A DNA stretch of 9,436 bases, from the NCBI GenBank assembly GCA_964617105.1, contig CAZTWC010000122.1:565-10000 (forward strand), in the 5' to 3' direction. The notes below the pieces were generated by a model, which saw nothing but the letters and a program-made list of their open reading frames with translations, did not search any database and had not been told where the DNA came from. Below are positions 6,901 through 9,436 of this stretch, piece after piece. Made by a program: the position numbers and the translations under genes. This DNA comes from CAZTWC01 sp964617105 [NCBI: uncultured Myxococcia bacterium]. Lineage in GTDB: Bacteria > CAZTWC01. The number at the start of each line of letters is the position of its first letter. Positions within the stretch are counted from its first letter, which is position 1.

Positions 6901-9436
6901 ATTCAATTTTAGCAGAGGTTACAGCATCGTTGCCGGCAAAATCAATGGCTTTTAAAAACAACTGCTTTACCCCTTTTTTATCGGGTAAAGTAACAGTGTG
7001 CGACTGGGCCATCTTGATCTCTATTGGATCTTTAAAAGTGTTATCACTATCAACTAAGAGTTTATCTATACCTATATTATCCTCTGCCGTGGCAAAAACC
7101 GAAACCTCTCGTTGATTGGTTTTGATAGCCCCCCCATTGATACGCAAACTCAGCGAAGAAGGTTTCTCCCGGTCCAGAACAATGCTGCACTCCGCACCTT
7201 TCTCTATTTGGTTGCCAGCCTTATCTTTAAAAGATACAAAGATACTCTTTTTTCCATCTTGAGGGCTAAGGCGAAAATCGGTCTCCGGTTTTGTAGGATC
7301 AAAACTTTGCCAGGGCAATGAATCCATTGGCAGAGTCTCGCCAATACGCACCAGGCTCAAATCTGCATCACCAACAACTTTCACTTTTACCGCCGAATCT
7401 CTGGTATATTTTACCCCTTTGTTCACAACACAAGAGCCTTTCGAAATTTTAGCATCCCACTCGATACTGGCGCTAAAAATATCGGTAATATTTCCCGAAA
7501 CACTCTTTAATCTGGCATAAATAGTCTTTTTACCCTGAATTCCCTGGAGCATATATTTGAAATTGGTCTTAAAGGTTTGAAAGTTATAAGGAGGTTTTTG
7601 GAGGTCATCCTGGTTTTCAGAGATAGTCATTAGATGGGCGCCAAAATTATCGCCCACAAAAATACTTAGATTGACAATACCGCGCTCATCCCGGCAAAAA
7701 ATGTTGCTACCATCGATTAGCATGGTGGGTTTGGCATCTGGAGTGCCCAAAAAAAGTGACAAGTCAGATACTGCCGACATATTACCGGCCTGATCGCGAT
7801 AGCGAACAAAGAGATTATAGACACCCTGTTTATCGGAAGATAATTTATAGTCTACTTTTAAGGGATTTTGGCCGTATTTATTGCTTTGTAAATTATTCTT
7901 AAAGTTAAAATCTTCGGCAATATCGTAAAAATCTGCCCCAGAAGCCCGCAAAAGCAGATAGAGTTGGCTTTTGGCAACAATATTTTTAGCAAAGGGTTTA
8001 CCCTGGCTATCTACCAATTCTACCGGCTTAATCACATCCGGCTGGGGAGAAGTTTGATCCAATTTCAGGTTTAGTTTTGCCCCATGTAAATTGCCGGCCC
8101 GATCATAAATGCAAACCGTAAGTTCTTTGTCCCCATCCACTTTTGGCAAGATATGGCGGGTTTTACCACTCTCTGGAAGAGCGTTTGATTTTAAAGAATC
8201 ACATGACAGGTCCCCATCTCCCACCGCAAAAAAATCTGCCTTAAGCGCGCCAAGTTCAATCTCAATATCCCTGGTTCTCACCTCTATTTTGCCTCCAACC
8301 ACTTTAGGAAATCCCGGTTTAAAGGTAGGCGGAGTAATATCGTATTCTATTTCCAGACTCGCTATCTCCGACATATTGCCAGCGAGATCAGATACTTTGA
8401 CATAGATGTTTTTTTTATCTTCACTAATTTTTTTGCCAGATTTATCTTTGTTTAAATACCAGGTCTGATTGAGATCAAAATCGCGGCCAATGGCATTGGT
8501 AAACTTCTCATCTTCACTAATAAAAATCTGGTTTAGCATATTCAGGTTATCTTCAGCCTCTATCTCCAGGTTCACCCTCCCCTGTTTATCGTTTATAGCT
8601 TCCCGGTTATTCCTCTCGCCGAGGCTAGTAATTTGAGGTTTAATAGTGTCTAAAATAATCGAGGCCACAAATATTTTACTTTTTTGACAGGCAAAGCCTC
8701 TATAGAGGACATATACCAATTTTTTTCCGTCGCCCTCCGACTTTATTTCATAATCAACATCAGCCTGATAGGGGATCCATTCATCATCATTGATTTGGTC
8801 TTCCTTTTCAAATTGCTGCTCCCGAATTACCACATCTTTTACCGGATTACCAAACGAGTGGAGCAAAAGCACTACCTTCCGGGTAGAGGTAACCTCTATT
8901 CTTTTTAAGCTCTGGTCCTCATCCCGCCGGGCAAACTCCACCACACCGGTAACTTTTTTCATTTTGAGATCGGTAAGGGTCACCGGAGCACCCTCCTGGA
9001 TATCAACCTGTTGTTTGTTGCTCTTATTAGGAGCAAAAGAGTTTTTAACCAACTCCACCTCATATTTTCCGGTTGGCAAATTGGGCATGGAAAAGGAGCC
9101 ATCGGGATTGTTGGTGGTGGAAAACTGTTTTTGACTTTCAGTTTTGCTCTCCGGTGTGCAGGAGGAGGAGTCAGATACCAGGGCTGCAGTTAAAGAATTG
9201 CTGGCAGCATTCACCGTTCTAATAAAAGTTATACGCACACCGCTATTATCTATCTCAGGAAATCCATCTTCATCTTCCAGCAGGACAAAACCTTTTAAAG
9301 AACCGGTTTTATAGCGGAGACTTTTTTTACCAATATCGAGATCTTCACCTATTCCCAGCGGCAATTTTTCTCTAATGGCAATAAAGTTTTTCCTCTCGAT
9401 ACTCAAAAGATAATCTCCAGGGGTTATACCGCTAAT
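965..9436 (-). CDS. Giant mosaic surface/secreted protein (Ig-like, TSP3, Cys repeats, RCC1, FGE-sulfatase); N-terminus outside window
   Basis: One open frame without interruption encodes at least 2823 residues and ends at TGA (965-967). The first in-frame start-like codon is a TTG at 9404-9406, but ten sense codons precede it to the edge and read ISGITPGDYL, joining smoothly to LSIERKNF as the last strands of a carboxypeptidase-regulatory-like domain. The true start, with any signal peptide, is therefore outside. Order of parts (TTG = residue 1): regulatory-like beta domains to ~150; about ten Ig-like modules ~170-1141; TSP3 repeat 1144-1179; eight Cys/Trp/His repeats 1183-1534; seven RCC1 blades ~1537-1866; FGE-sulfatase domain 1884-2176; thirteen four-Cys modules 2183-2652; six compact four-Cys repeats 2653-2813. 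Cysteines are rare before 1144 (7) and abundant after (about 134), as expected for an exported, disulfide-bonded protein. No C-terminal membrane segment, LPXTG, autotransporter barrel or other sorting tag is evident. Its role is inferred: adhesin, matrix or recognition protein. No enzymatic activity can be claimed. Confidence 0.9.
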   Translation of the reverse strand: MSGITPGDYLLSIERKNFIAIREKLPLGIGEDLDIGKKSLRYKTGSLKGFVLLEDEDGFPEIDNSGVRITFIRTVNAASNSLTAALVSDSSSCTPESKTESQKQFSTTNNPDGSFSMPNLPTGKYEVELVKNSFAPNKSNKQQVDIQEGAPVTLTDLKMKKVTGVVEFARRDEDQSLKRIEVTSTRKVVLLLHSFGNPVKDVVIREQQFEKEDQINDDEWIPYQADVDYEIKSEGDGKKLVYVLYRGFACQKSKIFVASIILDTIKPQITSLGERNNREAINDKQGRVNLEIEAEDNLNMLNQIFISEDEKFTNAIGRDFDLNQTWYLNKDKSGKKISEDKKNIYVKVSDLAGNMSEIASLEIEYDITPPTFKPGFPKVVGGKIEVRTRDIEIELGALKADFFAVGDGDLSCDSLKSNALPESGKTRHILPKVDGDKELTVCIYDRAGNLHGAKLNLKLDQTSPQPDVIKPVELVDSQGKPFAKNIVAKSQLYLLLRASGADFYDIAEDFNFKNNLQSNKYGQNPLKVDYKLSSDKQGVYNLFVRYRDQAGNMSAVSDLSLFLGTPDAKPTMLIDGSNIFCRDERGIVNLSIFVGDNFGAHLMTISENQDDLQKPPYNFQTFKTNFKYMLQGIQGKKTIYARLKSVSGNITDIFSASIEWDAKISKGSCVVNKGVKYTRDSAVKVKVVGDADLSLVRIGETLPMDSLPWQSFDPTKPETDFRLSPQDGKKSIFVSFKDKAGNQIEKGAECSIVLDREKPSSLSLRINGGAIKTNQREVSVFATAEDNIGIDKLLVDSDNTFKDPIEIKMAQSHTVTLPDKKGVKQLFLKAIDFAGNDAVTSAKIEFDPTYVPIAKVVIEEGRYVQSNQVTLLINLPPGAQKLTIRGDLLDNTPLQLAAVTRKEVTLSNTEGLKTLTINFFDGTDKLIESVGVKTVVDLKDPVIVQALVHGKLADGSPSTTSTTSPKVMIEIKANDKIGSGIASYQIAKDMSFVDSTSQPWIDDSQFAYNLPSPGTDGSKLFFVRVIDRSGRFSAPFFLTITLDQTAPKMIWDPKTRVTPGERGLKVALFFSGGTSDIAGFLFQGGSESPFEDRVKTLLSSGVLSTDPSGVQVFELFLQAPWIKPGKLTRLTARAFDQVNNLSAPSPVFFGVPADIDEDGDGIRFSLDNCPTIANANQEDKNGNKIGDDCENICDPGYHEEDKGCVSNIQSCPIINGKGKKVWSDKNEAYGPCQIESCDQYFHVSSDQCQSDLKLCHSGQGYQTWNENDWDPCITCDDDQHVEVTQSQMSCVNNHTICQVANGVGKRIWDSQTSTWSDCITERCNQGFHLEANQSGVQQSCVSDTNFCSIENGQGIALWDSGKEHYGQCKVQFCNRGFHLEFGRCQPSVRICYKNKGFQTWDDAASSWSKCQLCSETQHIGQVSKRCEDNEQSCDMEFGTGQKTWDSQANAWSECEIETCIADYHVENNHCVSNSRECHIIYGVGKQSWSNDQWSECQLVSCLESNSFYPFIQQDGHCKTSVRACPDEPRNLQFYENKKWQECVGPSWKSVSAGHNHVCALNSMDGKWWCMGGNDYGQLGMGNTDRYYWLSTTAKEPAINIGAGFYHSCILNNDGSLYCTGNNSYGQLGVGQVSDQSIFTPLAQTGWLSVEAGGGITCAIKADQTLWCWGNNDMGQLGLNDYRLRDKPAQVGTAKWKKVAPGSYYTCGIQNDGSLWCWGYSSAGALGLAATIETKVPKKVGAGPYKDLDVGDNHSCAIKESGQLFCWGSGGYGQIGFGVEVDKDIPTLLLDDKKWLAISLGEFHSCGIQEDNSLWCWGENGAGQLGDNTQEHRPQPQKIGELTWQSISAGSNFTCGISMPEKGLYCWGTELQVGDIKTNHYIGYAPALTGWGSTYAKIPAGMFNMGSSFESVSQPEIEKPQHQVLITRSFFTSRYEVTNRLWSWAFGHYSEEGNQGSEGDGHSDGNVDGPPCVECEEEDDDGENGPGYYLEGDESELCIEKNCPVKVTFYEALAFANIKSKYYGLEECYTLSDCIGKPGEGMKCAQVTFKGLDCQGYRLPTEAEWEYAARAGEAAELDYNNISQVAWCDGYSSLQKVGGKKANNLLLYDMIGNVSEWVWDLYGPYNDLQLTDPLGPTTGTERILRGGSVIGGSHQCRFAFRHPVNPDAQDNYGYGPVKGGFRLVKSSNEQIMVCDPNTEEIASDNCQADQTCWPTTFGGKCLDALGSKLPGEKCGVAQSLDLWGAQSVVSSDCQAGSICLPNAKAGEHQCFKTCNKTNLNSCATNQTCWPDNLQTPNYGICINQAQCDLFNQDCADKGASHATCYPTSYNNVSLCNDLSKPLSELKSIGQACDANNLGKDGDCQPGLFCSNGICTKYCQAGQTGGCSDPEYNTCNWAVDASGQPTSSYGVCSRICDLKNPGSCGSNGTCYPTSGKMSSANMCVYAPSVEDSLAILPGQACPDPTNDAKACAAGSFCYLGECHSLCDPAQTGNQCGQGFSCIHPYLSNETVSTWGLCGELCHPGKAPFPYSGCLNNKICLFGGSQNEGFCAFPTDALLGQNATCSTEQGGALLPANQRCKDGYICASGKCAKICSRTANYSCKNNQTCSGYPIHDWGVCWQPILEGHQQTGESCLISGGMPEYTCTDTTICHLPAGGNSVCIEPCASNADCEEGEICNENTGLCALDTVTAGCTSDSDCGEGQICSEGECMMSEGPTPECNTDDDCGEGQICQGGECIDEGGSCMDDSDCSTGQVCQDGDCVTGTSSGCTSNADCSTGQICINSGGQGGGQCITGSYTGCASSSECQPGFECAGGYCIDLGGFAM
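968..1450 (-). repeat. Six compact C-terminal Cys4 repeats (CxxDxDCxxGQICxxGxC type)
   Basis: Residues 2653-2813 contain six units of about 24-32 residues with the pattern C-x-[SD]-[ND]-x-[DE]-C-x-x-G-[QEF]-[IVE]-C, then 4-9 residues and a final C. Cores are CASNADCEEGEIC, CTSDSDCGEGQIC, CNTDDDCGEGQIC, CMDDSDCSTGQVC, CTSNADCSTGQIC and CASSSECQPGFEC. Linkers are Gly/Ser/Thr/Glu-rich. The middle C-x5-C spacing is the same as in the preceding thirteen modules, so these look like the shortest form of the same family. This repeat type is widespread in Myxococcota-like surface proteins. The protein stops seven residues after the last Cys with no anchor sequence. Confidence 0.85.
1251..1351 (-). repeat. 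20-bp exact direct repeat within the C-terminal Cys repeats
   Basis: The bases ATTTGACCTTCACCGCAATC (+ strand) occur at 1251-1270 and again, identical, at 1332-1351, 81 bp (27 codons) apart and in the same frame. On the coding strand they give the DCGEGQI core of repeat units 3 and 2. Such identity, including synonymous positions, points to a recent duplication or gene conversion between these two units, unlike the older, diverged repeats elsewhere in the gene. Confidence 0.85.
1451..2860 (-). repeat. Thirteen tandem four-Cys modules
   Basis: Residues 2183-2652 contain 52 cysteines that parse into 13 consecutive groups of four. The second and third Cys of a group are six apart in 11 of 13 groups, with core C-x2-[GN/D/T]-x2-C: CQAGSIC, CATNQTC, CQPGLFC, CGSNGTC, CAAGSFC, CGQGFSC, CLNNKIC, CKDGYIC, CKNNQTC. 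Groups 4 and 6 have spacings of 10 and 8. A longer period is visible: LPGEKC (~2218), SIGQAC (~2336), LPGQAC (~2444), LGQNATC (~2546) and TGESC (~2618) each open a block of two or three groups. Similar Cys-rich repeats occur in myxobacterial-type secreted proteins. Function unknown; disulfide-stabilised extracellular modules are the likely form. Confidence 0.75.
2879..3757 (-). other. FGE-sulfatase (SUMF1/PvdO-like) domain with acidic insert
   Basis: Residues 1884-2176 carry all the family landmarks in order: IPAGMFNMGS, KPQHQVLITRSFFTSRYEVTN, CPVKVTFYEALAFAN, GYRLPTEAEWEYAARAG (2045-2061), LLLYDMIGNVSEWVWDLYG, ILRGGSV (2132-2138), CRFAFRH and the closing GGFRLV. In true formylglycine-generating enzyme the active copper-binding cysteines sit 6 and 11 residues after the Arg of RGGS. 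Here the first position is Gly2140 and the second is Cys2145, so the pair is incomplete and oxidase activity is unlikely. An insert at ~1939-1987 is rich in Asp, Glu and Gly and contains CVEC followed by a run of acidic residues. A four-Cys segment with LEECYTLSDCIGKPG (2014-2028) precedes the LPTEAEW motif, as in many secreted members of the family. The likely role is a C-type-lectin-like binding domain, by inference. Confidence 0.9.
3809..4798 (-). repeat. RCC1-like seven-bladed beta-propeller
   Basis: Residues ~1537-1866 hold seven blades of about 47-50 residues with the bacterial RCC1 signature VSAG-x-x-H-x-C-A-L, DGSLWCWG, and N-x-x-GQLG. Examples are VSAGHNHVCAL / WWCMGGNDYGQLG (blade 1), GAGFYHSCIL / YCTGNNSYGQLG (2), LWCWGNNDMGQLG (3), LWCWGYSSAGALG (4), FCWGSGGYGQIG (5), LWCWGENGAGQLG (6) and YCWGTELQVG (7, degenerate end). 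Seven blades make a complete propeller. Every blade has one Cys in the first and one in the second motif, so each blade can form an internal disulfide, fitting an extracellular site. In eukaryotes RCC1 is a Ran exchange factor; bacterial extracellular versions are binding scaffolds, and no exchange activity is implied here. At DNA level, the 14-mer CCCCAGCACCAGAG (encoding LWCWG on the - strand) recurs at 3987-4000 and 4284-4297. Confidence 0.92.
4805..5860 (-). repeat. Eight tandem Cys4/Trp/His repeats of 38-50 residues
   Basis: Units start at residues 1183, 1227, 1265, 1313, 1363, 1403, 1449 and 1491 (DNA 5860, 5728, 5614, 5470, 5320, 5200, 5062, 4936, running leftward). Each has exactly four Cys. 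The pattern is C-x4-H, 5-11 residues, C, x6, C, then G-x-G-x-x-x-W (for example NGVGKRIW, GQGYQTW, FGTGQKTW), 5-10 residues, C, and two or four residues before the next unit. The His is kept in units 1-7 and the Trp in units 1-7; unit 8 has lost both (Phe/Ser and Tyr) and looks like a degenerate cap. Units 2 and 5 are shorter, contain G(Y/F)QTW and are joined to the next unit by C-x2-C instead of C-x4-C. Repeats with an NGxGxxxW core are known from large proteins of several uncultured lineages, but I know of no established function. Disulfides or metal binding by Cys/His are both possible. Confidence 0.85.
5870..5977 (-). other. Thrombospondin type-3 calcium-binding repeat
   Basis: Residues 1144-1179 read DIDEDGDGIRFSLDNCP, then NANQEDKNGNKIGDDC. 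This matches the TSP3 consensus (DxDxDGDGxxDxxDNCPxxxNxxQxDxDxDGxGDxC), with the Asp/Asn ladder for calcium and the two cysteines kept. It sits exactly at the junction between the Cys-poor Ig-like stalk and the Cys-rich distal half, so it may act as a calcium-stiffened linker. Calcium binding is family knowledge; the linker role is inferred. Confidence 0.88.
5984..8899 (-). repeat. About ten tandem Ig-like modules (stalk)
   Basis: Residues ~170-1141 contain roughly ten divergent modules of 85-107 residues. Each closes with a pattern like DGKKxIYVxVxDxAGNxS, 8-12 residues, then I-x-x-D-x-T-x-P. Examples are NIYVKVSDLAGNMSEIASLE with IEYDITPP (~333-360), LFVRYRDQAGNMSAVSDLS (532-550), SIFVSFKDKAGNQIE with IVLDREKP (721-749), QLFLKAIDFAGNDAVTSAK (815-833) and FFVRVIDRSGRFSAP with ITLDQTAP (1011-1037). 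This is the bacterial Ig-like motif common in long surface proteins that project ligand-binding heads. The whole stretch has only six cysteines, in contrast to the region after it. The modules are strongly diverged at protein level, so they are old duplications. Module edges are approximate. Confidence 0.75.
8957..9436 (-). other. Carboxypeptidase-regulatory-like domains of the giant protein (one partial, one complete)
   Basis: The window edge cuts a first domain whose end reads GITPGDYLLSIERKNF, the usual closing strand motif (PPGxYxLxVxxxGF-like). A second complete copy covers residues ~36-150: it opens GSLKGFVLLED, has NPDGSFSMPNLPTGKYEVEL at 100-119 and closes VDIQEGAPVTLTDLKM. The family is a prealbumin-like seven-strand beta sandwich common in secreted and outer-membrane bacterial proteins, where it acts as a structural or binding module without catalysis. 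The first copy's ending is nearly the same motif as the second's, so further copies may lie upstream. The assignment rests on motif and strand pattern. Confidence 0.65.

Overview
The window holds the end of a flagellar gene cluster on the + strand and, convergent to it, most of one giant surface or secreted protein gene on the - strand that fills about 90% of the sequence. A flagellar export ATPase, a periplasmic MotE-like protein with a Sec signal peptide, and a Cys-rich, RCC1- and FGE-containing mosaic protein together suggest a motile Gram-negative bacterium. Architectures of this style are typical of deltaproteobacteria-like lineages (Myxococcota, Bdellovibrionota, SAR324/Lambdaproteobacteria-type genomes), but the window has no marker that fixes the taxon.

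Layout: 1-243 (+) is the C-terminal end of FliI, cut by the left edge. 244-319 is a short gap with an imperfect 13-bp-arm stem-loop that begins at the fliI stop codon. 320-943 (+) is a MotE-like flagellar protein (signal peptide, coiled coil, MgtE_N-like C-terminal domain). No fliJ lies between the two. 944-964 is a 21-nt convergent gap with a small inverted repeat. 965 to the right edge (-) is one uninterrupted frame encoding at least 2823 residues. It stays open at the right edge, so the true start and signal peptide are missing.

The giant protein reads, N to C: carboxypeptidase-regulatory-like domains (one cut by the edge, one complete); about ten Ig-like modules with few cysteines (a stalk); one thrombospondin type-3 calcium-binding repeat; eight Cys/Trp/His repeats of 38-50 residues; seven RCC1 blades (a complete propeller), each with a Cys pair; an FGE-sulfatase (SUMF1/PvdO-like) domain with an acidic insert and only one of the two catalytic cysteines; thirteen four-Cys modules; and six compact four-Cys repeats at the C terminus. 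Residue numbers below count the TTG codon at 9404-9406 as residue 1; this is a numbering convention, not a claimed start.

The two + strand genes serve flagellar assembly and the motor. The - strand gene looks unrelated and is probably an adhesin or extracellular matrix-like protein. No RNA genes, CRISPR arrays, insertion sequences or attachment sites were found, and no stretch over 300 bases lacks a gene.
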